From positions 277,501-341,500 of the forward strand of contig JALJCO010010492.1 in assembly GCA_023101725.1 (NCBI GenBank): DNA of 64,000 nucleotides, in the 5' to 3' direction. This DNA comes from Atherinomorus stipes (taxonomy: Eukaryota > Chordata > Actinopteri > Atheriniformes > Atherinidae). Made by a program: the position numbers and the translations under genes. This document shows, in pieces, positions 32,144 to 43,270 of this stretch (positions are counted from its first letter, which is position 1; the number at the start of each line of letters is the position of its first letter). Under the pieces are notes generated by a model that worked only from the letters and a program-made list of their open reading frames with translations, searched no databases and had not been told where the DNA came from.

Positions 32144-33940
32144 TTTGCAAATGATGAGGTAAAGCTCTCTGGGGAATTTCCTCTGGCCCTTCCAGGATCT
32201 GAAATCCCTCACTCTGAAGGGCAAGATTCATACCCCCTACCCCTCAGTATGTCTATCCCTACATGCTAAGAGGAACTGGGACACCACTACCCTCACAGGG
32301 ACGCGCAAAATTGAAGGATAGGGCTGAAACAGTAGGGCTAGGGGGTGTATTGGGACTGGCTCCAAGGCTGACCAGATTCGAAGGCTCCTTCAAATGCAGC
32401 CTACAAATGTGACCTTATTTCTCCCAGATTTTGAGGACGGTCCGATGTATCCTTCGTTGATAATCCTATCCCAAGATGCATTGCGGACCGAATGGGACAA
32501 TCTACAGCAGAGGTGTCAAAATTTAGAAGACATTTTTATTTGATTTATTTTATGATTTTATTATTTGTACAAGTTAATATTATGGTCTTTTGCTATTGTC
32601 CATGAAATTTGCTAAAGTTAGCATGAGACTCTTGAAATCTTGTAAACTTCAAAAAATAAATTTACCTGGATTTGATTTTCTCTCAGCCGGAGTAATAAAC
32701 AATGCCATCAATGACGGTAAAGCTGCTGTAACTCTAAAATTAGCAGAACAATGGTACGGCTGATATTTTGGAGCTCCATTCTTGCTTTGGTTTTGTGCCG
32801 TCACAGTTGCTAGGCAACGAGAGATATGCCGAGGAGGCTAGACTGTCCGAATTTAACAGCCTGTCGCTTCTGTGTTATGCGGTCTAAGGAGGACCCGGTC
32901 CACATAGACTGGGTAGTATGCGTCCTTCGAAGGACCTAGCCCCTGAATCTAGACATAGCGTATGTAACAAGCTTCGGTCCAGGTATGTCCGGGGGACAAA
33001 GTTGCGAGCCATTATTTTTGGCCTGCTGCCAATTGTCATTCTTTTCAAAATTTTGATTTTCTGAGCAATGTGAAACTGTGAAAAGATATTTATTCATTGT
33101 TGCACTTCCCCTGCTGACCCGAATGACCATGGCGTTACATTGTGGGAAAGGGTGGGCTGGTTTTCTCCTATCAGCTCAGATCTGGGAGCCCATAATCAGA
33201 GAATAAATGAGAAGATTGTCAAATGTCGGAGTTAAATCAAAGGCAGTGGCACACTGACAAGACAAAGTTCAAAAGTAGTCTGGAACATGCATACTTTTTC
33301 ACAGAAATTGATTTTAAAGCAGTGTGCCTAATATTCAAGCAGAAACTCTGTTTCAAAGGAGTATAATCTTTGTCTATATATTTTTGGTGTCATAGAGGTC
33401 TGAATTTATGGTAACAAATGCTCTCAAAGGACTATCTGTATATTCAGTAATATCAGGCTGTAAAAAAATAAGGTTACTCATTTTTCACATTACTTTGTAT
33501 GAGGCTTTATTTTGGACAATTATGCTACAGGCTAAGCATGTTGAATTTCATACACTGCATTGCCTGCAATCATCCACCTCCAAGTCATTTTTGGTCCTCC
33601 AATGTAAAGAATTTGGACACCGGTGCTTTAGTCGCAAGGGGGTGCGTCGCAAGATAACCTACCCAAATTTGGTAGTGCTTCTTTAAACATATCATGCTGA
33701 AAAAATCTGCGTAAATAGTGATTATAATTGAATCTGGCTTTTACTGAATGGCCCAATTCTGTAAACCTGCATGAAATTCTAAATCTTAAAAAGATTAAAA
33801 TGGAACAAATACAATAAATAAAGCACATCGGACCCTAAAAAATCCCCCAAACTCTCTTTTTGATCATTGATGACTTTCCTTCAAAAACTCTCAGCTTAAC
33901 TACTGATGATTTTCAATAGTGTGATTTGGGTCAAATTAAC
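32144..33940. repeat. Unresolved repeat-derived DNA
   Basis: CGAAGGCTCCTTC (32379) and CTTCGAAGGACC (32925) and the block TCCCAAGATGCATTGCGGACC look like parts of a fish DNA element. CAGAGGTGTCAAA (32508) resembles a hAT terminus, with a possible partner TTTGGACACCGGTG (33611). The ends do not pair well enough for a firm call. Confidence 0.35.
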
Positions 33941-34260
33941 ACACACACACTGCACACACACGTGCGCCTCTGCCCACTAATCTATAGCAGACAAATGAGG
34001 CCGGGCTGACAGAGTGGGCCGAGGAGAGAAAAGATTGACTGGGAGAGGGAGGTCTAATTAGCAGAGACTCATTAGGAGTCTTTAAGAGGCTGTGATTAGG
34101 GATGTTTGTTCACACAGCATGCTGCTGCTGCTGGGCTTAATGACTGGGACTGATCACTTGCTGGTTTAGCCTACAGCGTGACGGGTGGGAGGGGGTGGAA
34201 GCATGAGAGATGTGATCAGAAGGGTGGCCATTTGTCTGCAGTTAGCTGATATTAAACACA
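33941..34260. promoter_or_regulatory. Unique block, candidate conserved non-coding DNA
   Basis: After a short CA run, single-copy sequence contains GGTCTAATTAGCAGAG, ACTCATTAGGAGTC and GGCTGTGATTAGGG, several homeodomain-type cores within about 100 bases. No frame of note. Confidence 0.35.
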
Positions 34261-34903
34261 GGAAGAAGAGCATCTGTAAGTATTTTTGTATAACACCTGA
34301 TAAACAATGTGATAAAACCAGGATCTCATCAGAGCTTTGTGTCCAAATCTGATGCTTTAACCCCCAAATTCAGCTTCAGCCATTTATTATCTTTATTTAT
34401 TCAATGATATTCTGTCCGAACTTCAAAGCACTGCTCCATAAGGTGATAAATAATGTGTCTATGTTTCCCAATCGTTTGGAAAACTTTGCAGCCTATTTTC
34501 CTTTAAAACTCAAAGTCATTTCAATAGTCAGTCTTCTCTGGGGCCAACACTTTCGAAAGTTAACCAGTGAGCCCGAGGTCTTTGTAAACCTCAAACCCCG
34601 TCACGTAAATCTGATAAGAGCCACAGCGCTATTGTGATGCGATTCCCGCCTCGGAAGTCTGTCCATGATCCTGCATTTTCCTGAGTACCTCTCGTTCCAC
34701 TTCCAGAACTGGGGGGATTGTCTGGAATAAACTCCAATCCTCCTTAAAAGAAGGGGGTGGGGAGGGAGCTGCTGGTGGTGGTGGGGGGCTGGAGGGGTGG
34801 GGTGGGGGCTGAGAGGATCAAGGATGTGAGGGCCAAAGTAGAGACTGTAATAGAGCTGCTCTGCCTGCTGCCCAGCATCCACTAGATTCCTGTCAGTTTA
34901 ATC
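34261..34903. other. Unclassified DNA with G-rich stretch
   Basis: A purine/G-rich stretch (GGGGTGGGGAGGGAGC and GGTGGTGGTGGGGGGC) lies at 34750-34820. Nothing else is recognised. Confidence 0.5.
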
Positions 34904-35592
34904 CATCATCCATCTGTCCGTCCATCCATCCATCCATCCATCCATCCATCCATCCATCCATCCATCCATCCATCCATCTATCCATCCATCCATCCATCTA
35001 TCCATCCATTTACCCATCCATCCATCCATCCATCCATCCATCCATCCTTTCATCCATCCATCCATCCATCCATCCATCCATCCATCCATCCATCCATCCA
35101 TCCATCCATCCGTCTGTCCGTCCGTCCATCCGTCCATCCATCCATCCATCCATCCATCCATCAATCTCTCCATGAATGTATCCCTTCCTCCTTCTATCTA
35201 TCCTTCTATCCCACCCTTCATCCATCCATCCATCCATCCACCCATCCATCCTTCCATCCATCCGTCCGTCCGTCCATCCATCCATCCTTCCATCATCCAT
35301 CCATCCATCCATCCGTCTGTCCGTCTGTCCATCCATCCATCCATCCATCCATCCATCCATCCATCCATCCATCCATCCTTCTATCCATCCATCTATCCAT
35401 CCATCCATCCATCCATCCGTCTGTCCATCCATCCATCCATTCATCCATCCGTCTGTCCATCCATCCATCCGTCTGTCCGTCCATCCATCAGTCCATCCAT
35501 TCATCGATCCATCGATCCATCCATTCATCCGTCTGTCCATCCATCCATCCATCCATCCGTCTGTCCGTCTGCCTATCCATCCATCCATCCAT

Positions 35593-35628
<36 letters not shown>

Positions 35629-35935
35629 CCATCCATCCATCATCCATCCATTCATCCATCCGTCTGTCCATCCATCCATCCATCCATCCATCCATCCATC
35701 CATCCATCCATCCATCCATCCATCCACTCATCCATCCATCTACCCATCCATCCATCCATCCATCCATCCTTCCATCATCTATTCATCCATCCATCAATCT
35801 CACCATGCATGCCTCCCTCCCTCCTTCTATCTATCCTTTTATCCCACCCTTCATCCATCCATCCATCCATCCATCCATCTCTGCATGCATCCATCCCTCC
35901 TTCATTCTATCCATCCTTCCCTCCCTCCGTGCATC
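34904..35935. repeat. ATCC tetranucleotide array, about 1 kb
   Basis: Hundreds of CATC/ATCC units with scattered TCCG, TCTG and TTCC variants. A non-repeat motif (CTATCTATCCTT, then ATCCCACCCTTCATCC) occurs twice, near 35192-35225 and 35825-35858, 633 bases apart, so a block of the array has been duplicated. The array is stop-free in several frames on both strands, which explains long Ser-Ile-His-Pro and Met-Asp-Gly-Trp frames; these are not genes. Confidence 0.95.
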
Positions 35936-36572
35936 CTTTGGTGTACTTCCAGCCCCGTCCACCGGGCGGTGCTGCTGCAGTACTCCTCTCTGGACTGTGT
36001 GGTGATGCATTTGCAACGAGCAGCTCAGCTGATCCATTTGTTTGTTCTCTGAATCCAGGATTTGCAGAGATAGATTAGACAACAAAAGCATATGGAAAAG
36101 ATAAAGAACACTTAGGTAATGGATTTTGGCAGACTCTCTGGCATCGCAGAGAACTCATCCTCTTTCCAAATCTCATCCCTGCTCGTTTCTCTTTGCTCTA
36201 AATATGTTTTTTTTTTTCTGGCAGAAGAAGTGAGAGGCTCATGTATGAGGACGGAGGCTGGACTGTTTCTCAGACAAAACGGTGAAAAGGTAGTGTGTGT
36301 TTATGTGTGTAAATTTGCTGTACATTTATGCCACAAAATGAAGCCCATCTTTCTTTTTCTGTTCCATTTTATCACAATAAAGACTAATTTCCTCTTTTAA
36401 AGGTTTCTGTATCTTTTTTTCTACATGTACTGATAACCAGCTGATTGGCACAAGCCCACATTTGTCCCCAACACCGCTGTCCCACAGTTCAAATAAGTCA
36501 GATTAACTGATGTAGGGTCACACATGAAAAGAACAGTAAGATTAACCCTGTCAATAGACATTATAGTCATAT
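35936..36572. other. Unclassified DNA with a possible cryptic exon
   Basis: A T-run followed by CTGGCAG at 36216-36228 resembles a splice acceptor. A segment of about 65 bases follows (open as EVRGSCMRTEAGLFLRQNGE), then AAAAGGTAGTG, a donor-like site near 36287. There is no protein match, and chance occurrence is likely. Confidence 0.2.
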
Positions 36573-36985
36573 ACACTGCCTGTCCAAAAACAAACAAACA
36601 AACAAACAAAAAGATCACCTGGATTTAACTAAACTAACAGGTACAGTAGGGGCTTCTCGTTGGATGATTCCTGCATGGATGATGATGTTGCAGCTGCAAC
36701 TGATGCAACAAGCAGCTTGTCATTTCTTCACCAACCATGTGGAAAGATACATCCTATGGTCATGGAGGGATAATTTGAAGGGTTGCATAAAGCAGGGAAA
36801 ACATCTTAGGAGATGCAGAGACTAGAACTGGGTTCAGAACTGTCCCATGCATTCTTAAACACTGGAAGGATAGTGGGGAACCACCGTCTTCCAGGAAGAA
36901 ATGTGGTTGGAAAAACATCCTGAATGATGGTGATAGGTGAAATGTGTGGTGAAATCGGATGGAAGAAACACAAGTCGTCAAATAC
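36573..36985 (+). mobile_element. Tc1-like transposon 5' part, truncated (Tc1-A relative)
   Basis: The terminus ACACTGCCTGTCCAAAAAC (36573) and the next AAGATCACCTGGATTTAACT match the termini of Tc1-A. The DNA-binding-domain coding part follows: GTCATGGAGGGATAATTTG, AAACATCTTAGGAGATG and GGAAGGATAGTGGGGAACC. Reading stops at about 36985, where the antisense LINE begins. The catalytic domain and right end are absent. Confidence 0.7.
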
Positions 36986-36989
36986 CGCT

Positions 36990-38245
36990 GATTAGGAAAT
37001 TTCTATAACATTCAATGAGAGACCCGCTGATTCACATATGTACAAGTTGGGTATACCCCCGTGTGTATACCCCAAGCATCAACAGATGACGAGTTGGGAG
37101 TGAAAATGTGTTGAGTGGACAGCTCTGCCCCTCTCTTCACCCGATTGTCCAGGATAAGGGGCCACAAGTCCGATGACATGACTAGGAAGCCGATCATCGA
37201 GCTGCAGCCTAAGGTGTCCTGATGCCAGGTGTACATGTGGACACTCTTATGCCTGAACATAATGTTTGTTATGGACAATCCATGATGAGCACAGAAGTCC
37301 AACAACAGAACACTTGGGTTCAGATCAGGGGGGCCGTTCCTCCCAGTCACGCCCCTCCAGTTCTCACTGTTGTTGCCCACGTGAGCATTGAAGTCTTGAA
37401 CGATGGAGTCCCTGGAAGGAGCGCTTTCCAACATGCCGTCCAAGGACTCCAGAAAAGGTGGGTACTCTGAACTGCTGTTCGGTGCATAGGCACAAACAAC
37501 AGTCAGGACCCGTCCCCCCAACCAGAGGCGGAGGGAGGCTATCTTTTCCTCCACCGGGGTAAACCCCAATGTACAGGCGCTAAGCAGGTGTGGGCATACT
37601 CATTGCCCCCCGGCTCAGCGCCTCTCACCAGGAGCAACTCCAGAGTGGAACATGGTCCAGCCCCTCTCCAGGATGGTGTTCCCAGAGCCCGAGCTGTGCG
37701 TCGAGGTGAGTCCAGCTATATCTACACGGAACCGCTCGACCTCGCTCACCAGCTCAGGCTCCTTTCCAATGAGAGGGGTGACATTCCGCTTTCGAGAGCT
37801 AGCTTCTGCAGCCGGGGGTCAGACCGCCAGGGTCTCCCCCGCCCTCAGCCACCGCCCAACTCACACTGTACCCGACCCCTATGGCCGCTCTCGCGGGTGG
37901 TGGGTCCACAAGAAAGGAGGCCCATGCTGTTTTTTCGGGCTGAGCCTGACTGGGCCCCATGAGCAGAAGCCCGGCCACCAGGTGCTTGCCTCATGCCCCA
38001 CCTCCAGGCCTGGCTCCAGAGGGGGGCCCCGGTGACCCGCGTCTGGGTGAGAGACACGTGGCTCCGATAATGTCTTTCTCCATGAAGGTATTTGGGCTGC
38101 GCTTTGTCTGGTCCCTCTCCTAGTAACCTGTAATGGGTGACCCTACCAGGGGCATAGTCCACCCCCAAACAACATAGCCACTAGGATCCTCAGAACACGC
38201 AAACCCCTCTACCACAATAAGGTGGCAGCCCAGGGAGGGGAAAAC
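36990..38245 (-). mobile_element. Non-LTR retrotransposon 5' portion, minus strand
   Basis: Read on the minus strand it opens with CTCCCTGGGCTGCCACC and AATCCC/GGTAGGGTCACCC-like 5' sequence, then GTGGAACGTC-type endonuclease N-terminal coding remains, and continues into the endonuclease frame at 37012-37569. The 3' part, with the reverse transcriptase, is absent here. A reverse-transcriptase C-terminal piece of similar type lies at 43060-43212. Confidence 0.75.
37012..37569 (-). pseudogene. LINE apurinic-like endonuclease domain, partial
   Basis: The 185-codon frame contains [20 protein letters not shown] (about residues 12-31), [41 protein letters not shown] and [15 protein letters not shown], then GAELSTQH. 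Those blocks in this order are the C-terminal two thirds of the exonuclease-endonuclease-phosphatase domain of fish LINEs. The usual SMIDFV aspartate is glycine here, and the STDHH catalytic histidine motif is altered to STQHI, so nicking activity is unlikely. The clade (RTE-like or another) is not settled. Confidence 0.75.
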
Positions 38246-38690
38246 CACTCGGAGAGCGCAGGCCGTCAAGCAGCTCATGCCCCCCTCATATTGCGATTCA
38301 CAACAAAACTTATACTCCTACATTCATTTAATCTGCATCATTGGATTTCCTTGACCATGAAAACATACCAAAATGCATCTAGAATCATGCTTGTATCACT
38401 ATTACTTCAATAGTTATTTCCAAAAAATGATATTACCATAATGGTGGTTTTCTTCTGATCTAGCTCCATTGCTATTGAAGATGCGTCAATTCCGTTGAAA
38501 TACTCTCGATTCAGCAGAGTTTTGGCTACAATTTGGTGTTAGTAGCATGTCTTTATCTTCATTTGTTACCTTTCAGCATTGAAAATTCCAACGACACCCT
38601 TATTTTTGTGTGTTTGGGATCATAGTATCCAGAATTTTCTCAGGATCCGGATCAACTTTCGAAACATTATAGAACTCATGGAGATCCTTT
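38246..38690. other. Unclassified AT-rich DNA
   Basis: No family recognised with confidence. It may be the left part of the repeat ending at 38982. Confidence 0.35.
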
Positions 38691-38984
38691 CTTGTAATTT
38701 TTTACCAAACACTGAGGCCATTTGTATGGAGTTATATACGTAAATTCCCAATTTTGGCCGATCGCACAATGATAAAGAATCCTTAAAAAAAATCTTGGAT
38801 CCAGAAGGTGATCTGGATCACCACCAAACTTTAATGGTTTCATTCTTGGGCTGAGGCACATGGCTGGTGAATATTTCAGGTCAATCTGTCCAGAACTTTT
38901 TCTGTAAAGTTGCTGACAGACAGAAAAACAGACAAACAAACCAATGCTACCAAAAACATAACCTCCTTGGCGGAGGTAATTAAC
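38691..38984. repeat. CCTCCTTGGCGGAGGTAA-terminus repeat
   Basis: It ends ATAACCTCCTTGGCGGAGGT (38960-38979), itself a 9-bp-arm hairpin (ACCTCC..GGAGGT). It is preceded by CAGACAGAAAAACAGACAAA and ATCTGGATCACC. This repeat type is common in fish and some invertebrates. An 87-residue minus frame inside is not a gene. Confidence 0.6.
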
Positions 38985-39566
38985 ATGACTAGTGAGTGCA
39001 ACAATAGAGAGGATAGTTTCTTACGTCATTGAGCCAAACCTCTAATCAAGGGGGCCAAGCCCAAACCTCAAGCGCCATAAACCTGCAACTTTTAAATGTT
39101 TCCTTTCTCCAGCACACCTTAATTACCTCATGTGCATGTCATTTAGCTCTGCAGAGGCTGGTGACGAGCCATTTTTTTTTATTCAGGTGTGTTGGAAAAG
39201 TGATGCATCTAAAAATTGCAGGATTGTGGCTCCAGAGGACTGGACTAACCCTATTTTCACAATATGAAATAGTTTTTTTTTTTTTTTTTTTTTTTAAGAA
39301 AAATATGTCTTATTTGGTAGACCCTTACCTTACACAGATAATTGAAGATTGGACTTCAGAATATGGCTTCAGGACCACCTCAAAGATAGGGAATGTCTCA
39401 GTTGTTTTTTCTTATTTATGGTTTTTCGCGCTGCTATGTTTTTGTTTATTATGCAATTGGTGTGTAATGAACTAAGTGGTTGTATTGTGGAGGATCTAAG
39501 CTTTCTAACCATAGTACAGTATAACATGTTTTCTACGCACAGCTGTGTTGATTGGAAATACTGAAG
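38985..39566. other. Unclassified DNA with long T-run
   Basis: T-run at 39271-39294. A 148-residue plus frame (39029-39475) includes this homopolymer and has no recognisable domain. Confidence 0.4.
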
Positions 39567-39568
39567 AG

Positions 39569-39767
39569 CAGGGTTCCCCAATCCGGTCCAATGAGGGCTG
39601 CATTCCTGCAGGTTTATATGTGTCTCTACTCAAACATACCTGACTCACATGAAATGGATCCAACAGCCAATGATGTTCAGGACAATGAACCATTAATTTG
39701 AATCAGGTGTGACACTGAAAACCTGCCGGAATGCGGCCCTCGTAGGACCAGATTGGGGAACGCTGCT
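39569..39767. mobile_element. hAT-like MITE (CAGGGTTCCCCAATC termini)
   Basis: CAGGGTTCCCCAATCCGGTC at 39569 pairs with GACCAGATTGGGGAACGCTG (39748-39767). The flanking 8-mers (CTGAAGAG, CTGTACAT) match only partly. Related ends occur at 48538 and 59830. Confidence 0.75.
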
Positions 39768-39831
39768 GTACATGTAACTGGGCGCCGACGCAAAGAGGAG
39801 CTTAAAGGAGGGATAAAATAGGAAATAAAAA

Positions 39832-40500
39832 ATAATTTATTTTTGTTGGAATTATATAAAAAAAAAATACAAAAAAAAAAAAAAAAATTTTTAAGGGGGG
39901 GAGGTTTTGAAAGGCAAAGCCGACTTCCTAGAAAAAAAATAGAGTGGGTGAGGAGATGGAGGGTACTGGGAGGAGAGAGTTAATTATATTGATTACTATA
40001 TTTTAATTAGCTATTATTTAGAAAGAGAAGAAAGGCGGGGGGGGAGGGAGTAGAGGAAAATGAGCAAGAGGGGAATAAGAAAGGGAGGAGGATATAAAAA
40101 AAAAAAAAATAAAAAAAAAAAAAAAAAAAGGAAAAAAAAGGGGTGGCCCCCCGGTAAAGAGAAGAATTTATTAAAATTAAATATAAAAAAAGACAAGCAG
40201 AAAATACTACATACAAAAAGAGAAAAAAAAGAGGGGGGGGGGGGGGGGGGGGGGAAGGAGAAGAGGGGGAGGGGGGAGGGGGAGGGGGGGGGGGGGGGGG
40301 GTGAAGGGGAGGTGTTATTGAAGGGGGAAAAAAAAAAAAAGAATAAAAGAAAGAAGATGAAAAGAAGATGGTATGAAACAGAGTAAAGAGAGAGGAAAAA
40401 GAGAGGAGACAAAAAACAGAAACTGAAAATCACCAATTCATCATCACACATAAATACAAAAGAACACATATACAAAAAAAAACAAAAAAAGAAATGGATG
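39832..40500. repeat. Polypurine tract with long A and G homopolymers
   Basis: The plus strand is overwhelmingly A and G for more than 600 bases, with A-runs of 17 or more (39870-39886, 40112-40129), a G-run of over 20 at 40233-40254 and another near 40287-40301. Frames through it read as K/G-rich or F/S/P-rich and are spurious. It can form triplex or G-quadruplex structure and is error-prone in assembly. Confidence 0.85.
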
Positions 40501-40699
40501 TGTTAAAGAGGTTAATACCTTGGTAGTGTTTCTATTTATTTCTTCTATTTCTTTTTTTGAGTGAGTTCTTTCTCTTCGACCCTCCCTTTTTCGGTCACCA
40601 GGACCGTTCTGGGACTTCCAAATTTACAAGCCAAGCACTGCCCCTGGAGCTTAGGATAAGTCCATTTTGGGACATTCAGGATTCAAGAAAGATGAGCTG

Positions 40700-40862
40700 T
40701 GAAGCTTTTAAAGCTGCTATCTGCAGATTTTATCAACACACACAGCTGAGTGTCATCAACATAAAACTGAAAATTTACATTGTAGTCCTAAATAAGCTAA
40801 TAGCATGTAAATTGAGAAAATTTGAAGACCGAAGACTGGGCCTTGTGGTATGCCACATCTGA
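40700..40862 (-). pseudogene. Decayed LINE reverse-transcriptase remnant
   Basis: Minus-strand translation near 40835-40857 gives CGIPQGPVFG. In another frame near 40743-40768 it gives FYVDDTQLC. These are the adjacent G-V-P-Q-G and catalytic YADD/YVDD blocks of a LINE reverse transcriptase, in the correct order and spacing, with a frameshift between. The flanks are too decayed to classify; L2-like is likely. Confidence 0.65.
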
Positions 40863-40899
40863 TCTAAACCACCAAGGAGTCAAAATAATTCAAAGTGGA

Positions 40900-41740
40900 A
40901 TCAAAAATTAAACAGTTTACTTGAGATAAACTCCAGCAATTTATTTCCTCTCATAATTAATGTAAAATTCAGCTTTCTCTGATAAACATCGTCACATTTC
41001 CTACAAAAAACAAACAGGTAGAAATCTGTTTTGCTAACTTTTCATTCAGTTTTTCCTCACTAAACAAAGAAAAACATATCGTTAATAAGAAGCCCTTTGT
41101 CATGTGTGAAGGACTTTTGTTTAAACCAGTCTGATGATAGTTTTAATGAAGAAGTCTGGACCCTTTTGCTGAGTTTATGTCATTAGCAAAGAGTCATTTA
41201 CAGATAGGCCTCGTATTTCATTACATTAATGAACAAACATTAGCTGTGTGCTTATTTAATGTGATTGAGTTTAGATTTTAAACAACACTTGTGAAAAAAT
41301 GATCGTTTCTAAAAGATCTCAAAGACTTCATTAGTTTATGTGGGGATTGAATGCACGAGACGAGCACAGACAGGAAACGTGCACACTCACAACAACAGAG
41401 GCTCTTTTAAATAACAAGAAGAAAACAGCTTGAGCGACCCAACTCTGAATTATCACCTCCCTGCTCGTGGCTGTTTATGAATACAAATTGAATTTCTTGT
41501 TGCAGTCATGGCTCATTTGATTTATTCCTTAATGAATATTTCCCTTTCAACTCAGGAGATGGGAAAACATTTCCGCACTAAATGAGACCTGCTTTTTATT
41601 GTAACCCATTCTTTCCTACATTTAGAAGAACATTACACTTAGAGTCGTGATGCTGCTTTGGATTGAACAGGCTTGTTCCAGTTTGGTGGAAGGGGAGACA
41701 AACAAAAGCAACCAAGACTCTGGGGGAGAAAAAGTGTCTC
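40900..41740. promoter_or_regulatory. Unique AT-rich block, possible conserved non-coding DNA
   Basis: No repeat was recognised. It contains TTCATTACATTAATGAACAA (self-complementary TTCATTA..TAATGAA), TCATTAGCAAAG and TGTTTATGAATACAAATTG. No coding frames of note. Confidence 0.3.
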
Positions 41741-41742
41741 AC

Positions 41743-42000
41743 CCCCAGTAGGGATCAATGGATACAGATTTTTTAGGGCTAATACAGATAGTGATAGTTT
41801 CTACTCTGCCTCAGCCTATGGCTGATACAACCTGCTGATATTTGGGGCTGTTACTGCATTTGAATCCCAAATTAATATGATGAAGAATACAACAAAAAGT
41901 AATTTTACAACTCTTTTATTGTAAACATGAACAAAGCACTTCAAATAAATATATAAAAAAGAAGCAGTGCACTTGTAAAAAAAATGTAAATGGGAGCATT
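41743..42000 (+). mobile_element. GATACAGATTTTTTAGGG-type MITE, copy 2
   Basis: It starts AGTAGGGATCAATGGATACA. GATACAGATTTTTTAGGGCT and AAGCACTTCAAATAAATAT match the inverted copy at 21838-22705. The right end merges with AT-rich simple sequence. Confidence 0.6.
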
Positions 42001-42004
42001 AAAC

Positions 42005-42057
42005 TTGTAAAATCTATATCTATATATTTACATTATATATAGTATATACAGTATACA

Positions 42058-42093
<36 letters not shown>

Positions 42094-42095
42094 AG
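42005..42095. repeat. TA-rich microsatellite
   Basis: Imperfect TATATC/TATACAG leads to a pure TA run at 42060-42089. Confidence 0.9.
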
Positions 42096-42104
42096 ACTGT
42101 ATAT

Positions 42105-42685
42105 TAGGAATGTTCAATTGGCTTTTTCACCAATATTCAATATTGTCTAAGTCTTAAATTTCGATATCTGATATCAACCAATACCGATATATGCGAACAA
42201 CTGTGAGGTTGTATCTCTCATATTTTGACAAATACAGTACTGTATATTCTGCTCGCAGAGCAAAGATCCCGAAATACTGTACCCCTAACTCGGCCAGAGG
42301 AGTTAATTTTGGACATCTGGCTGCCAGATATCAGATACTAGCAGGTATTAGCCAACATGTGGCTAATGCTAATGTTTCTGACAACTTGGTAAGTTAACCA
42401 ACAACTTAAAACCAGACATATTATCAGCAGCTTCAAAGCAAGTCAGATGTAGCAGCAGCAGCTGCACCGTAGTCACATGACTCTGAAAGGAATGCTGGGA
42501 AATGAAGTTCTTCTACAATAACAAGGACTTTTATACATACTGGAGGACCGCTGCTAATGGAACAAGATCTCGCGAGATTTTGTCGTTTCTTAACGAGATT
42601 TTAAAAATATCAGTCAAAAAAAATGATGCTAATATTTTCCGATATCATATTTTAATGCCAATATTGATAGGCCGATAATATTCAT
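42105..42685. mobile_element. GATATCGG-type hAT-like MITE, copy 2 (most complete)
   Basis: It starts TAGGAATGTTCAATTGGC and ends ATAGGCCGATAATATTC. The inner marks CAGCCAGAGGAGTT-like (42292), AGCAGGTATTAGCC and AAAGGAATGCTGGGAAATGA match the copy at 5911. It abuts the CAGTCGTCCTC-family element at 42683. Confidence 0.65.
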
Positions 42686-43059
42686 TCCCTCGAATTAAAA
42701 AAGGAAAAAAAGATCAGCTGTCAGTGAAATAAGTTGAAATTGACAAAAGTAATAAGTCAAAGTTGTATGAAAATCATGACATTGATTCTGAATTGTGGTT
42801 CAACAGAAACATTAAAAATAAAAAACAAACAAACAAAAAACAATTTAACAAACATGATGGGGGTCTGAAGCTAAAATGTTGAGCAACACTTGGTGTTTTC
42901 TCTAATATTAAAAAAGACTTCTACACCTGTTGACAGGTATGTTGGTCCACTGCTCACAGGAAAGATGCTCTAATGTGTCTGGGACAGTTTTGTTTGTTTG
43001 TTTTCATAATTTATTGTTTCCCACCACAATCAAAAGAAATATTTTTTTCATTAAATTGT

Positions 43060-43215
43060 TCATCTGTCCGTCTTCTTCCGGGGGGATCCCGAGGCGCTCC
43101 CGTAGTAGTCCCTCCACCGTGTCCCGGGCCTCCCCCCGGGGTCTGGTCCTGGTGGGACGTGCCTGGAACACCTCACCAGGGAGGCGTCCAGGAGGCATCC
43201 TGACCAGATGCCCGA
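43060..43215 (-). pseudogene. LINE reverse-transcriptase C-terminal fragment
   Basis: The minus strand reads RRLGHLVRMPPGRLPGEVFQ, then ARPTRTRPRG and RERLGIPPEE, the C-terminal end of the fish LINE whose endonuclease lies at 37012-37569. GHLVRMPPGRLP is the most diagnostic part. It is a short, isolated, 5'-truncated piece of about 150 bases, GC-richer than its surroundings. Confidence 0.75.
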
Positions 43216-43270
43216 GCCTCCTCATTAAATTGTAATTTTGTTTATTACTGGTTTCTTGTTATTATTTGAA

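Noticed and set aside
35172..36078. Two overlapping plus-strand frames of 277 and 300 residues (Pro-Ser-Ile-His repeats) and matching minus frames (Met-Asp-Gly-Trp repeats)
   Set aside because: They are translations of the ATCC microsatellite, open in several frames on both strands, with no unique domain.
36228..36290. Acceptor and donor-like signals bounding about 65 open bases
   Set aside because: Such short combinations arise by chance; kept only as a note in the feature list.
39029..39475. 148-residue plus frame
   Set aside because: It reads through a long T-run and has no recognisable domain.
40014..40475. A 153-residue minus frame rich in F, S and P and a 108-residue plus frame rich in K and G
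   Set aside because: Generated by the polypurine tract and homopolymers.
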